A DNA stretch of 64,000 nucleotides from contig QCPW01000004.1 in the NCBI GenBank assembly GCA_003209655.1, positions 104,029 to 168,028 on the forward strand. The letters run 5' to 3'. This DNA is from Prochlorococcus sp. AG-442-M23 (GTDB lineage: Bacteria; Cyanobacteriota; Cyanobacteriia; PCC-6307; Cyanobiaceae). Below the pieces are notes generated by a model. The model did not search any database. It had not been told where the DNA came from and was given only the letters and a program-made list of their open reading frames with translations. Shown here in pieces: positions 42,635-52,820 of the stretch (the stretch's first letter is position 1; each line of letters starts with the position of its first letter). The position numbers were made by a program, and so were the translations under genes.

Positions 42635-44578
42635 ATGGGTGATATAGCTTATTGGCCTTCAGCTAAAACTCTTTCTAAAAAAGATAAATTTGCTAAAAAT
42701 AGAGATTTTATTGAGAAGCTTCATCATATAGATCAAATTTGGGAAAAATTAAAATTTAAATGTGGTGATACTTTAGCTGTTTGCGATTTAAGAGGAAAAT
42801 ACCAAGAAAGATTTTCTTATTCTGAGCTGGCTGATTTAATAACAAAAGTCTCTTTTTCATTTAAAAATTATGGCTTAGTAAAGGGAGATGTAGTTACTGT
42901 AATATCTGAAAATTCTCCAAGATGGCTAGTAGTAGATCAAGGCTTAATGCGTTTAGGAGCTATAAATGCAGTGAGAGGTATTAATTCTCCTTCAGTAGAA
43001 TTAGAGTATATTATTGAGCACTCTAATTCAGTAGGTCTAGTAGTTCAATCTAAGCAGATTTGGCTAAAGTTAAACAACAAAGAGGAATTAAAAAAAAGAC
43101 TGAAATTTATAATCAATTTGGAAGATGAACAATTTGAGAATTTAATAAGTTGGAGTAAATTTATAAGTTCAGTAGAAAAAGAAAATTCACAAAATAATAA
43201 TTTTGAAAAAAATAATCCAGAAATTGATGACGTAGCTACTATTCTTTACACTTCCGGGACAACAGGAAAACCTAAAGGTGTCCCCTTGACTCATGCAAAT
43301 TTTTTACATCAAATAATCAATTTGGCCTATATCGCTGATCCAGAACCAGGGACCTCTGTATTAAGCGTATTGCCTATCTGGCATTCTTATGAGAGGAGTG
43401 CTGAATACTTCTTTTTTTCATGTGGTTGTTCTCAATATTATACAATTCCAAAATTTCTAAAAGATGATATTACACAAATTAAACCTGTTGTCATGGCTAC
43501 GGTACCAAGACTATGGGAGGCAATACATGATGGTTTTTTTCAGGCGTTAAAAAAAATGCCTTCCAAAAAGGAAAAACTTATTAAGTTTTTGATAAGTAAT
43601 AGTTCAGCTTTCAAAAGAAGTCTAAGAAAGATAAGAAATTTAGATATCAATCAAATAACTTTTAAATCAAAAATCCCCTTACTGGGTTCTCTTATTGGTC
43701 GATATCCTTTACATAAATTGTCTACTATTTTTTTATGGCCGAATATTCTTAGACAACTATGCGGAGAAAAACTGAAATTTCCTATTAACGGCGGAGGGGC
43801 ATTGCCAGAACATGTGGATCTTTTTTTTGAATCTTTAGGTGTAGATGTTTTGGTGGGATATGGCCTCACAGAAACTAGTCCAGTATTAACTTGTAGGAGA
43901 AGAGAATTAAATGTTAGAGGATCATCCGGTCAGCCTCTAGCATTTACTGAAATCAAAATAGTCAATGATGATAAAAAAAAGATTCTGAAGTTCAGAGAAG
44001 TCGGGAAAATTCTTGTTAAGGGACCACAAGTAATGAAAGGTTATCTTAATAATGAATTAGCTACAAAAGATGTTTTATCCAAGGATGGTTGGTTTGATAC
44101 TGGTGATTTAGGTTTCCTAATACCTAATGGTTCTCTTTTTATAACAGGAAGAGCCAAGGATACAATAGTGCTATCAAGTGGTGAAAATATAGAACCGAAT
44201 CCGCTTGAGACCGAAATCCTTAGTTCTGAATTTATTAATCAGATTCAACTAGTAGGACAAGATAAGAAATGTTTAACAGCCCTTGTAGTGCCTAATGTCG
44301 AATTGGTTAAAAACAAGTTTTTGGAAGAAGACGTTTCGCAATTAAACCTGAATAAAAATATTGGTACATTTTTTAAATCACAAATTAATAATTTGCTTAA
44401 AAGTAGATTAGGAGCGAGATCAGAAGAACAAATATTAGATTGTTATTTTGTTGATGCCTTTACTTTAGAAAATGGTTTGTTAACACAAACTCTTAAACAA
44501 AAAAGAAAAGAAATAGAAAAAAAGTATTCATTACAAATAAAAAATATGTATGAAAACAAATTTAGTAAGAAAATTTGA
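42635..44578 (+). CDS. long-chain acyl-CoA/acyl-ACP synthetase
   Basis: A 647 aa ANL-family enzyme: TILYTSGTTGKPKGVPLTHANF (P-loop), YGLTETSPVLT, DGWFDTGDLGFLIPNG and LSSGENIEPNPLETEI. In cyanobacteria the single such gene (aas) recycles free fatty acids onto ACP. Length and lone-copy context fit, but CoA versus ACP is not read from sequence. Confidence 0.9.
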   Translation: MGDIAYWPSAKTLSKKDKFAKNRDFIEKLHHIDQIWEKLKFKCGDTLAVCDLRGKYQERFSYSELADLITKVSFSFKNYGLVKGDVVTVISENSPRWLVVDQGLMRLGAINAVRGINSPSVELEYIIEHSNSVGLVVQSKQIWLKLNNKEELKKRLKFIINLEDEQFENLISWSKFISSVEKENSQNNNFEKNNPEIDDVATILYTSGTTGKPKGVPLTHANFLHQIINLAYIADPEPGTSVLSVLPIWHSYERSAEYFFFSCGCSQYYTIPKFLKDDITQIKPVVMATVPRLWEAIHDGFFQALKKMPSKKEKLIKFLISNSSAFKRSLRKIRNLDINQITFKSKIPLLGSLIGRYPLHKLSTIFLWPNILRQLCGEKLKFPINGGGALPEHVDLFFESLGVDVLVGYGLTETSPVLTCRRRELNVRGSSGQPLAFTEIKIVNDDKKKILKFREVGKILVKGPQVMKGYLNNELATKDVLSKDGWFDTGDLGFLIPNGSLFITGRAKDTIVLSSGENIEPNPLETEILSSEFINQIQLVGQDKKCLTALVVPNVELVKNKFLEEDVSQLNLNKNIGTFFKSQINNLLKSRLGARSEEQILDCYFVDAFTLENGLLTQTLKQKRKEIEKKYSLQIKNMYENKFSKKI

Positions 44579-44616
44579 TTTGTTCTACCTATATTAAAAA
44601 GGTAATTTAATTTTTT

Positions 44617-45060
44617 ATGGAAACAAAAAACTCAATATCTATAAAGCGCTCAATAGCTATTAAAGCTGTAGTTACACCAACTTGGAAGGAAGATGCTGAA
44701 AAAGAATTAAGTAAAGGAATTTCAAACATTGATCAGCAATTATCTCAACTTGAGCAGGAGGGGCAGCAAATAGTAAATAATATTAGATCCCAATCAGTTA
44801 ATCCTCTAGATCCAAGAGTTCAAGAACAGGTTAGTCAGGTGCAACAACAAGTTGCAGCAAAACGAAATGAAATTGAAGAACAAAAAAGAAATCTACTTCA
44901 ACAACAGAGTCAAGTTCGCGAATTAAAAATGGACGAAATTGTTGATCAAGGACAATTAGATAGTTTCTGTGAAGTCACTGTGGGCGACAATCTTATTGAA
45001 AAAATGCAAGTCTCAATTACTGTTAAAGATGGAGTTATTCAATCTATAGATAATAATTAA
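44617..45060 (+). CDS. YlqD-family coiled-coil protein
   Basis: A 147 aa protein: beta start (ISIKRSIAIKAVVTPTWKEDAEKEL), long Gln/Glu-rich coiled coil (residues 40-105), and a beta end (SFCEVTVGDNLIEKMQVSITVKDGVIQSID). Matches the YlqD pattern known from Firmicutes and cyanobacteria; function unknown. Confidence 0.78.
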   Translation: METKNSISIKRSIAIKAVVTPTWKEDAEKELSKGISNIDQQLSQLEQEGQQIVNNIRSQSVNPLDPRVQEQVSQVQQQVAAKRNEIEEQKRNLLQQQSQVRELKMDEIVDQGQLDSFCEVTVGDNLIEKMQVSITVKDGVIQSIDNN

Positions 45061-45279
45061 ATAAAAAGATTTAGTATTTTTGATAAAAATAAGTAAATCT
45101 TAATTGCGAAAAGTTTTAAATTCTAATCGATCTAAATTATTACTTTCTTAAGTTTTAAGAGTTCCCACTGTGAACATGATTTCGTATAATTAGATTAATA
45201 GTTAAAAGGGTTTTAATCATAAAAAACTTTTGAAAGTTTGGTAAAAATCCCTCAAAACTTATGCAATAACAATTTTCTT

Positions 45280-46647
45280 ATGTCTCACGAAATATTCATG
45301 CCTGCCTTGAGTTCTACTATGACGGAGGGCAAGATTGTGGAATGGTTGAAAAATCCGGGAGATAAGGTTGAAAGAGGCGAATCTGTCTTGGTTGTTGAAT
45401 CTGACAAGGCAGATATGGATGTTGAATCTTTTCAAGATGGATATCTTGCAGCAGTTTTAATGCCTGCCGGTAGCACTGCACCTGTTGGAGAAACTATTGG
45501 TCTCATTGTAGAAAATGAGGATGAGATAGCTTCAGTTCAACAACAAAATAAAGGAAATCAACCCGAAGTCTCTGCTTCAGACCAACTTGAATTGGTAAGC
45601 AATAAAGCTGAAGAAAAACCATTAGTCCAGAATGAAAATACCAATAAAGAGGCTGAAGAATTCGTTTTAAAGAGTGAAAAGCCTGCACCATCTTTTAATA
45701 CCGATCAAATTAATGCCGCTACAAGTAATTTTTCTTCGAGAATAATTGCATCTCCAAGAGCTAAAAAACTAGCCTCTCAAATGGGTGTTGATTTAGCAAA
45801 GGTTCATGGATCTGGGCCTCACGGAAGAATTCAAGCCGATGATATTTTAAAAGCTAATGGCCAACCTGTCTCTGTACCATGGATAGGAGAAGGTGATTCT
45901 CCTGCAAGTATTCCTGGTGCAAATTTGGGAGTTGAAAGTAAACCAGAAACTTCAGGAAATAGTTTTGGTAATCCTGGAGAAACAGTTCAATTTAATACTC
46001 TTCAAAAAGCAGTAAATAAAAATATGGAATCTAGTTTAGATGTTCCATGTTTTAGGGTGGGTTACTCAATCAATACAGATAAATTAGATGATTTCTACAA
46101 GAAGGTAAAACAGAACGGAGTGACTATGACTGCTTTACTTGTAAAGGCAGTTGCAAAGGCATTAAAGAAACATCCTCAAGTTAACTCAAGCTTTTCAGAA
46201 AATGGAATTTCTTATCCAGAAAATATAAATATTGCTGTTGCTGTTGCGATGGAAGATGGGGGACTAATAACTCCAGTATTAAAAGAACCATGCAATACTG
46301 ATTTATTTGAATTATCTAGGGAATGGAAAGATCTCGTAAAAAGATCGAGATCAAAACAATTAGAACCAGATGAATACTCAACGGGAACTTTTACCTTATC
46401 TAACCTTGGTATGTTTGGTGTAGATAGATTTGACGCGATACTACCCCCAGGTACCGGTGCGATCTTAGCGATAGCATCATCGAAACCAACTGTTGTAGCT
46501 AATAGTGATGGCTCAATATCTGTTAAAAAAATAATGCAAGTAAATCTTACAGCTGATCATAGAGTGATCTATGGAGCTGATGGTGCTTTATTCTTGAAAG
46601 ACTTGGCTTACCTGATTGAAAATGAGCCAGAGACACTTGTATCTTAA
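45280..46647 (+). CDS. pdhC: pyruvate dehydrogenase E2 (dihydrolipoamide acetyltransferase)
   Basis: Start taken at ATG 45280 (MSHEIFMPALSSTMTEGKI); the track's TTG adds 14 doubtful residues. Lipoyl domain with lipoate Lys in VESDKADMDVESF (about residue 43), Pro/Glu-rich linker, E1/E3-binding domain ASPRAKKLASQMGVDLAKVHGSGPHGRIQADDI, and catalytic domain ending TADHRVIYGADGA (HxxxD). It makes acetyl-CoA from pyruvate. A TATAAT-like -10 is visible near 45186. Confidence 0.94.
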   Translation: MSHEIFMPALSSTMTEGKIVEWLKNPGDKVERGESVLVVESDKADMDVESFQDGYLAAVLMPAGSTAPVGETIGLIVENEDEIASVQQQNKGNQPEVSASDQLELVSNKAEEKPLVQNENTNKEAEEFVLKSEKPAPSFNTDQINAATSNFSSRIIASPRAKKLASQMGVDLAKVHGSGPHGRIQADDILKANGQPVSVPWIGEGDSPASIPGANLGVESKPETSGNSFGNPGETVQFNTLQKAVNKNMESSLDVPCFRVGYSINTDKLDDFYKKVKQNGVTMTALLVKAVAKALKKHPQVNSSFSENGISYPENINIAVAVAMEDGGLITPVLKEPCNTDLFELSREWKDLVKRSRSKQLEPDEYSTGTFTLSNLGMFGVDRFDAILPPGTGAILAIASSKPTVVANSDGSISVKKIMQVNLTADHRVIYGADGALFLKDLAYLIENEPETLVS

Positions 46648-46653
46648 ATTTAA

Positions 46654-47778
46654 TTGATTTCTAAAATTAATAATGAAGGAAGAGATTATAAGCTTGAAGC
46701 TTATGATTACTTTCTAGATCCTTCATTAATTGCTAATAAACCTTCTGCAATAAGGCATGAATCAAGATTGATGATAGTTAGAAATAGTCTTTTAGAAGAG
46801 AATTGCTTAACTAATAAATTTACCAAGAATCTTTTAGATGAATTTAGAAAAGGCGATCTTGTGGTTGTAAATAATACTAAAGTAATGAAGGCAAGGTTAA
46901 AGGTTGAATTAGAAAATAGGACGTTAGTCGAATTATTAGTCTTAGAAAGATCCTATGAATGTGTTTGGTTATGTTTGGCAAAGCCAGCGAAAAAGTTAAA
47001 AATAAATAGAAAAATAATATTAAAATCTCCTTCTGCACAAGATATTAATTTGATGGTTGATGGGGTTGATGAAGAAACTGGAGGGAGATTTATTAAATTT
47101 CCTAAAAATATAACTGATCTCAATTCAATGAATGACCTTCTTGATAAATACGGGGAAATCCCTCTCCCGCCTTATATAAAAAATTCCGAAGAAGAATCTT
47201 TTCATGAGAATAGTTATCAAACTGAGTATGCAACAATTCCAGGGGCCGTTGCAGCACCAACTGCTGGTTTACACTTAAGCAAAAGTCTTATTTCTAATCT
47301 AAATAAAAAAGGAGTAATAATTTTACCAATAACTTTGCACGTGGGCTATGGAACATTCAAACCAATTGATCAAGAAGATCTAAGTGACTTAAAACTTCAT
47401 AAAGAATGGGTAAGTGTAAATAAGGAAGTAGTGGAGGAAATAAAAAAAATAAAGAAAACAGATAGAAGAATAATTGCTATTGGGACAACTAGCGTAAGAG
47501 CACTTGAAAGTTGTTATTCTCAGGAAATTAATGACTTTATTCCCATAGCGAAATACGTGGATTTAGTAATTAAGCCAGGTTATAAATTTAAGGTAGTTGA
47601 TGGATTATTAACTAATTTTCATCTTCCTAAAAGTTCATTATTACTATTAGTAAGTGCAATGATTGGTAGAGAAAGATTATTAGATTTGTATAAAAAAGCC
47701 ATAAGAGAAAAATATAGATTTTTCTCTTATGGCGATGCTATGTATATTTCACCAGATTCAATACTGGAGAAAAAATAG
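46654..47778 (+). CDS. queA: S-adenosylmethionine:tRNA ribosyltransferase-isomerase
   Basis: TTG-started 374 aa enzyme that builds epoxyqueuosine in tRNA. YDYFLDPSLIANKP at the start, VVVNNTKVMKARL, then GAVAAPTAGLHLSKSL and ITLHVGYGTFKPI, and HLPKSSLLLLVSAMIG near the end. Length normal. Co-directional with the E2 gene, 6 bp apart. Confidence 0.94.
   Translation: MISKINNEGRDYKLEAYDYFLDPSLIANKPSAIRHESRLMIVRNSLLEENCLTNKFTKNLLDEFRKGDLVVVNNTKVMKARLKVELENRTLVELLVLERSYECVWLCLAKPAKKLKINRKIILKSPSAQDINLMVDGVDEETGGRFIKFPKNITDLNSMNDLLDKYGEIPLPPYIKNSEEESFHENSYQTEYATIPGAVAAPTAGLHLSKSLISNLNKKGVIILPITLHVGYGTFKPIDQEDLSDLKLHKEWVSVNKEVVEEIKKIKKTDRRIIAIGTTSVRALESCYSQEINDFIPIAKYVDLVIKPGYKFKVVDGLLTNFHLPKSSLLLLVSAMIGRERLLDLYKKAIREKYRFFSYGDAMYISPDSILEKK
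47701..47730. repeat. 13 bp perfect inverted repeat inside queA
   Basis: ATAAGAGAAAAAT, four-base loop ATAG, ATTTTTCTCTTAT, within codons for IREKYRFFSYGD about 50 bp before the queA stop. No T-run follows on the plus strand, so it is not a standard terminator. Confidence 0.8.
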
Positions 47779-47780
47779 AT

Positions 47781-48767
47781 TTAGGCTTTGACCGGTTCTT
47801 GAATGATCCCGCTTGGAACTTCAGTAAACATAATTGATGATAAATATCTCTCTGCTAAATCAGGTAGAACAACTACGATAGTTTTCCCCGCATATTCATC
47901 TTGTTCAGCTAATCTAACAGCAGCAGCAGCAGCAGCTCCACAAGATATTCCAACTAATAGACCTTCTTCTTTTGCTAATCTAAGAGCCATCTCGATCGAC
48001 TCGTCATTTGTTACCTGTTCAACCTTATCAACAATTGACAAGTCAAGGTTCTTAGGAATAAATCCTGCTCCAATTCCTTGAATTTTATGTGGTCCAGATT
48101 TAACCTCTTCTCCATTCATTGTCTGTGTAATAACAGGACTATGTGAGGGTTCTACAGCTACAGAAGTAATATTCTTACCCTTTTCTTGCTTAATGTATCT
48201 TGAAACTCCTGTGATTGTGCCGCCAGTACCAACCCCTGCAACTAAAACATCAATTTCACCATCACAATCATCCCAGATTTCTGGTCCAGTAGTTTTGAAA
48301 TGAATTTCAGGGTTTGCTGGATTATCAAATTGACCTGGCATGAAATATTGAGAAGGATTACTTTCTGCAATTTCTTTAGCCTTAGCTATTGCTCCAGGCA
48401 TACCTTTAGATGCCTCTGTTAAAACAATTTCAGCACCTAACACTGCCATAACCCTTCTTCTTTCAATTGACATGGATTCTGGCATTGTAAGGATCAGTTT
48501 ATAACCTCTTGCTGAAGCAGTAAAAGCTAGAGCAATTCCTGTATTTCCAGAAGTTGGCTCAACAATAGTTTTGTCTTTTGTAAGCTTCCCACTTTTCTCT
48601 GCATCCCAGATCATGTTTGCGCCAATCCTACATTTGACACTATAAGCGGGGTTTCTACCTTCAATTTTTGCAAGTACTGTAGCTTTCGCGTTTTTAGTAA
48701 CTGATTTTAATTTTACTAATGGAGTGTTTCCAATAGCAAAACTGTTGTCCTCATAAATTTTTGCCAT
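47781..48767 (-). CDS. cysK: cysteine synthase A
   Basis: A 328 aa PLP enzyme that forms cysteine from O-acetylserine and sulfide: [41 protein letters not shown] (PLP Lys in SVKCRIG), [21 protein letters not shown], and [16 protein letters not shown] (phosphate loop). The Cys in SVKCRIG, where the usual residue is Asp, appears in many cyanobacterial copies. Part of a sulfur amino acid group with the two genes to its right. Confidence 0.95.
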   Translation of the reverse strand: MAKIYEDNSFAIGNTPLVKLKSVTKNAKATVLAKIEGRNPAYSVKCRIGANMIWDAEKSGKLTKDKTIVEPTSGNTGIALAFTASARGYKLILTMPESMSIERRRVMAVLGAEIVLTEASKGMPGAIAKAKEIAESNPSQYFMPGQFDNPANPEIHFKTTGPEIWDDCDGEIDVLVAGVGTGGTITGVSRYIKQEKGKNITSVAVEPSHSPVITQTMNGEEVKSGPHKIQGIGAGFIPKNLDLSIVDKVEQVTNDESIEMALRLAKEEGLLVGISCGAAAAAAVRLAEQDEYAGKTIVVVLPDLAERYLSSIMFTEVPSGIIQEPVKA

Positions 48768-48850
48768 TTATATATTGAGAAATATATATTAATACTAACT
48801 ATTATTCAGAAAAAGAGTATATAAGTTTCTATACGGTAAATACTAGGAAT

Positions 48851-50320
48851 TTAGAAATTATTTAGTGCTTCAGAAAAGCTTTCCCATAATTGATCTTGGT
48901 CTTCTAATCCAACTGATACTCTAATAAGGTGCGAGGGTATACCAAAACTTTCAGCCCAATCCAATTCGTCATAATGAGCTAGTAAAACATAAGGACAAAC
49001 TAGAGTAAATTTTGTACCTAAACTAGGTCCTTTAGATACTTGTAGAGAATCGTAAAATTTTTTAGCTTTGTTCAGTCCTCCATTTAATTCAAACGATAAT
49101 AAGCAGCCGTATCCTCCATCAGAAGTAAGTAAAGAATTAAAATTTGGACAATTTTCAGGATGGAAAATATTTTTAATCTCACTATGGGTCTCTAATCTTT
49201 TTTTTAATTCTAAACATGCTTTATTTTGTTCAAAAACTCTTTGATTTACATCTCTACTAACTTTCTCTAGATAAACTGTATCTCCATCGGAAAGTGTTGG
49301 AAGATTAATATCATTTAATGCATTTCTAAATTGATTAATCCATTTGCTTTTTGGATTTAGTAATAATGATCCGGCGAGAATATCTCCACTACCTGAAAAA
49401 ATTTTTGTAAGTGAAGTAAAAACTATATCTGCATGTTCTAAGGAATTTATATTTAAATTTGAACCAATTGTATCGTCAACAATTAAGGGAATATTTAACT
49501 TTTTTGCTATTTTTGAAATTTTTTTAATATTTACACATTTGAGCATAGGATTACTCGGTAGTTCAATAATTAATGTTGATGGATTTATTCTTTTAATTTC
49601 TAATTCAATATCCTCGCAATTTTCTTCTGTAATTAATTTGGCTCCATGAAAGATCTTCATTGGTAATTTAAGTACATCTACATATGGAAAACCAATTTGG
49701 AGTGTTGGTTTAGCTGGAAATAATTTATATATGATTTCTAATGATGTATGCAATGCAGACATTCCAGATGAAGTTAAGTGAATATCATTAGAGTTAATTT
49801 TTGTAGATTTAGAAATTCTATTTTTTATTCTTTGAGAACATTCATTTACGTAGGATTTTGGAGGGCAATCTTCAAGACCTAGTTCTATAGCAGCAGCCCT
49901 TGAAGATATACCAAGACCAGTATGTTGCCAAAAAGATTTTGCATAAATACTTTCTTCTTGTTCAGTTATTAAGAAAGCTAAATTATCTCTTTTTTCTATT
50001 AATGAGAATTGTTCAGAAGTATTTCTATCAACATATTTTTTGGCTTTAAAAGCTATGCTTTCATTCGGATATGGCCAGATACTTTTATTGTTGTAGTAAT
50101 TTTCCTTTTTTACTTTTTCGCATAATCTTTTCACTATGGGGTTTAGCCCGAATCTTGGGTAAATGGACTTCAATAAATTCATACATTCTTGATTTTTTTC
50201 CTCGTAATTTATTACATCATTCCAAGTTGGCAATGCTACAGAAACAGCATGAATACTATCAGGAATAGAATATCCCAACTCTAAATTTTTCCATATAGGG
50301 TTTTTAAGTAAATCTCTCAA
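48851..50320 (-). CDS. cystathionine gamma-synthase-like enzyme with N-terminal extension
   Basis: A 489 aa Cys/Met-metabolism PLP enzyme. The fold-type I domain begins near residue 120. PLP site: HADIVFTSLTKIFSGSGDILAGSLLLN (Lys in SLTKIFSG), with VDDTIGSN before it. The first 110 residues (IPDSIHAVSVALPTWNDVINYEE) are an extension not found in the short enzymes. Likely makes cystathionine in methionine synthesis. Nearly adjoins the next, shorter paralogue. Confidence 0.8.
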   Translation of the reverse strand: MRDLLKNPIWKNLELGYSIPDSIHAVSVALPTWNDVINYEEKNQECMNLLKSIYPRFGLNPIVKRLCEKVKKENYYNNKSIWPYPNESIAFKAKKYVDRNTSEQFSLIEKRDNLAFLITEQEESIYAKSFWQHTGLGISSRAAAIELGLEDCPPKSYVNECSQRIKNRISKSTKINSNDIHLTSSGMSALHTSLEIIYKLFPAKPTLQIGFPYVDVLKLPMKIFHGAKLITEENCEDIELEIKRINPSTLIIELPSNPMLKCVNIKKISKIAKKLNIPLIVDDTIGSNLNINSLEHADIVFTSLTKIFSGSGDILAGSLLLNPKSKWINQFRNALNDINLPTLSDGDTVYLEKVSRDVNQRVFEQNKACLELKKRLETHSEIKNIFHPENCPNFNSLLTSDGGYGCLLSFELNGGLNKAKKFYDSLQVSKGPSLGTKFTLVCPYVLLAHYDELDWAESFGIPSHLIRVSVGLEDQDQLWESFSEALNNF

Positions 50321-50323
50321 TTT

Positions 50324-51505
50324 TCAGAATTTATTTAAAGCAAATAATATGTCTGAGATTAAATCGTTTGTTTCTTCACATCCAATCGATAATCTGACAA
50401 GAGAATCATCTATCCCTAAAAGATTTTTTGTTTCATCATCAACAGAAGCATGAGTCATTGTTGCGGGGTGACAAATTAAACTTTCAACTCCTCCAAGGCT
50501 TTCTGCTAGCGAGAAATATTTGAGAGATTTGCAAAATTTAAAAGTATCCTCTTTTTTAAGATTTAATTTTATGGTGATCATCGAACCTCCAGATCTCATT
50601 TGCGATTTTGCTAAATTAAATTGCGGATGTTTTTGATTAAAAGGATAAATTACTTTACTAATTATTTTATGATTCTCTAATTCTTCAGAAATTAATTTTG
50701 CACTTTGCGTTTGTTGTTCGATTCTTAAAGGAAGAGTTTTTACTCCTCTCGTAATGAGCCAACTATCAAAAGGAGATGGTTGAAGCCCTAGAGCTTTTTG
50801 AGAGAAAAGCATCTTACTATTCCATACCTCATTATTTGTCAGTACTGCTCCACCAAGTGCATCACTATGTCCATTAATGAATTTCGTTGTGCTTACGAGT
50901 GATAGTGTTGCACCAAGGTCCAATGGTTTCTGAATAAGTGCCGTAGAAAAGGTGTTGTCCACAACTACTGGGATTTGTAGTTTATTCGCCTCATTACAAA
51001 TCGCCTTAATATCAAGTACCTTCAAAAGTGGATTAGTTGGACTTTCTAGCCATATCAAGGTTGGCTCGAAGTTTGAAATCTTTTTTATATTATTTTCGTT
51101 TGTAAAATCTGTGTATAAAACTTCTAGTCCAAATTTCTTGAAAACTTTTTCGAACATCCTCACTGTACAACCATAGAGATTTGACTCGCAGAGTATCTTG
51201 TCACCTGATTTTAATGTTGATGAAATTGCAGTTACCGCGCTAATTCCAGATCCAAAAACTGTACAGTATTTTGAATCTTCTATTGATTTAAGGATGTTTT
51301 CTAGAATTCTAAAGTTTGGATTACCTGATCTGGTGTAGTCGAAATTATCTTTATTTCCATGTTTGAAAGTAGATGTAGAAAAAATAGGAGGCATAACGCA
51401 TCCAGTTTCTTCTGCAAATGTTTCCCCATGGTGAATAGATAAGGTCTTGAAACCTGGCTTTTTAATATTATTTTCCTTATTTCCCATTATTTTTAAAAAT
51501 AACAA
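50324..51505 (-). CDS. trans-sulfuration enzyme (MetB/MetC-like)
   Basis: A 393 aa PLP enzyme: GFKTLSIHHGETFAEETGCVMPPIFSTSTF at the start, CTVFGSGISAVTAIS, PVVVDNTFSTALIQKPLDLGATLSLVSTTKFINGHSDALGGAV with the PLP Lys in TTKFINGH. Could be the gamma-synthase or the gamma/beta-lyase partner of the neighbouring enzyme; the motifs do not separate them. Confidence 0.85.
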   Translation of the reverse strand: MLFLKIMGNKENNIKKPGFKTLSIHHGETFAEETGCVMPPIFSTSTFKHGNKDNFDYTRSGNPNFRILENILKSIEDSKYCTVFGSGISAVTAISSTLKSGDKILCESNLYGCTVRMFEKVFKKFGLEVLYTDFTNENNIKKISNFEPTLIWLESPTNPLLKVLDIKAICNEANKLQIPVVVDNTFSTALIQKPLDLGATLSLVSTTKFINGHSDALGGAVLTNNEVWNSKMLFSQKALGLQPSPFDSWLITRGVKTLPLRIEQQTQSAKLISEELENHKIISKVIYPFNQKHPQFNLAKSQMRSGGSMITIKLNLKKEDTFKFCKSLKYFSLAESLGGVESLICHPATMTHASVDDETKNLLGIDDSLVRLSIGCEETNDLISDILFALNKF

Positions 51506-51512
51506 TTAAATT

Positions 51513-51541
51513 AAATCTCTCATTTTTTAAAAGAGAGATTT
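51513..51541 (-). terminator. hairpin after rpsD
   Basis: Perfect 9 bp arms AAATCTCTC/GAGAGATTT around an AT loop, 23 bp past the rpsD stop. A good stem but without a long T-run, so a weak terminator or a processing site. Confidence 0.5.
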
Positions 51542-51563
51542 AATAATCCAAAGAAAAGTAGTA

Positions 51564-52172
51564 TTAAACTTTTCTTGAATAATATTCAACAACTAGTAGT
51601 TCGTTTATTTCAAGAGCCACCCACTCTCTATCGCATTTCCCATTTATTTTTCCTGTTAATTTAGGTTTATCTAAATCAAGATGTGGTGGAACATTCGCTA
51701 AACCAGGAAATTCTATATTACTTTCAACAAGTTTTTTGCTTGCTTTGCTTTCTTTAATTCCGATTATATCTCCTGATTTGCATTGATAACCAGCAATATC
51801 AAGAACCTTTCCATTAACAGTTACATGGCCATGATTTACTAATTGTCTTGAGCCTGGAATTGTACCTCCAAAACCTAATCTAAAACAAATATTATCTAGC
51901 CTGTTTTCTAAAAGTCTTAGTAGGTTTGTTCCTGTAGATCCTTCTTGAGCTCTGGCTTTTTTTACATAACGTACTAGTTGTCTTTCAGAAACTCCATAAT
52001 TAAACCTAAGCTTCTGCTTTTCTTCTAGACGAATTGCATATTCTGATCGCTTGCGACGGGCTTGGCCGTGCTGACCTGGAGGATTAGACTTCTTTGAAGC
52101 TTTCCTAGTGAGACCTGGTAGTTCTCCCAAGCGACGCGTAACCCTTAATCTGGGGCCGCGGTATCTTGACAT
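51564..52172 (-). CDS. rpsD: 30S ribosomal protein S4
   Basis: A 202 aa protein: [23 protein letters not shown] at the start, the S4 RNA-binding domain [34 protein letters not shown] in the middle, [18 protein letters not shown] at the end. It nucleates small-subunit assembly. Full length. Confidence 0.98.
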   Translation of the reverse strand: MSRYRGPRLRVTRRLGELPGLTRKASKKSNPPGQHGQARRKRSEYAIRLEEKQKLRFNYGVSERQLVRYVKKARAQEGSTGTNLLRLLENRLDNICFRLGFGGTIPGSRQLVNHGHVTVNGKVLDIAGYQCKSGDIIGIKESKASKKLVESNIEFPGLANVPPHLDLDKPKLTGKINGKCDREWVALEINELLVVEYYSRKV

Positions 52173-52266
52173 AATTTTAAGTTAAATAGAAATTTGCAAT
52201 AAATTGGATAATTGATTAAATTCAATTAAACTAAGTACTACTAAAAGATTATTTTACATCATTAAA

Positions 52267-52503
52267 GTGTTCAAAACTATTAATAAATTAATTACTTCTA
52301 TACTTCTTTTTTTGATTTCGTTTTATCAAAAGTGGTTTTCACCTTTTTTCGGACCAAGATGTAGATTTATTCCAAGTTGCAGCTCTTATGGATTCGAGGC
52401 AATTACTAGACATGGTCCTTGGAAGGGAGGGTGGTTAACTTTAAGAAGATTAAGCAGATGTCATCCTTTAACTCCCTGTGGATGCGACCCTGTGCCTGAT
52501 TAA
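52267..52503 (+). CDS. yidD: membrane insertion efficiency factor YidD
   Basis: GTG-started 78 aa protein: LISFYQKWFSPFFGPRCRFIPSCSSYGFEAITRHGPWKGGWLTLRRLSRCHPLTPCGCDPVP is the entire YidD pattern with its Cys residues. Membrane-associated helper of YidC insertion. Divergent from rpsD. Confidence 0.96.
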   Translation: MFKTINKLITSILLFLISFYQKWFSPFFGPRCRFIPSCSSYGFEAITRHGPWKGGWLTLRRLSRCHPLTPCGCDPVPD

Positions 52504-52507
52504 ATGA

Positions 52508-52810
52508 ATGAAAATATTTATTTTTGTTAGGCAGGGATGTTGCCTTTGTGATTCATTAAAAAACAAACTGGCAAAAATAAATCTTAAGGAGTTATTCCCT
52601 AATCTAGAGGAGCTTAAAGAAATTGATATTGATAGGGTCGATTTATACAAACATAAATATAAAAAATATGATTATGAAGTACCTGTTATTGCTGTTGAAG
52701 GAATTAGGTCCAAGGAAATAATAGAATTGCCTCGTATTTCTCCAAGATTAAAAGATGATCAATTAAAGAATTGGTTTCAAAAACATATTAATAACATTCT
52801 TAAGAAATAA
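52508..52810 (+). CDS. glutaredoxin-like protein
   Basis: A 100 aa thioredoxin-fold protein: KIFIFVRQGCCLCDSLKNKLAKI with the redox pair CCLC, and the cis-Pro region VPVIAVEG. DUF836-like (glutaredoxin 2-related). Starts 4 bp after yidD; co-transcribed. Confidence 0.82.
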   Translation: MKIFIFVRQGCCLCDSLKNKLAKINLKELFPNLEELKEIDIDRVDLYKHKYKKYDYEVPVIAVEGIRSKEIIELPRISPRLKDDQLKNWFQKHINNILKK

Positions 52811-52820
52811 TTTTTTTTAT

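Noticed and set aside
47803-48081. Plus-strand ORF of 92 aa opposite cysK
   Set aside because: Exact antisense of a strongly conserved enzyme; Ala/Ser-rich composition is a shadow of the cysK codons.
49344-49649. Plus-strand ORF of 101 aa opposite the long trans-sulfuration enzyme
   Set aside because: Antisense shadow of a gene with clear PLP motifs; no own start context.
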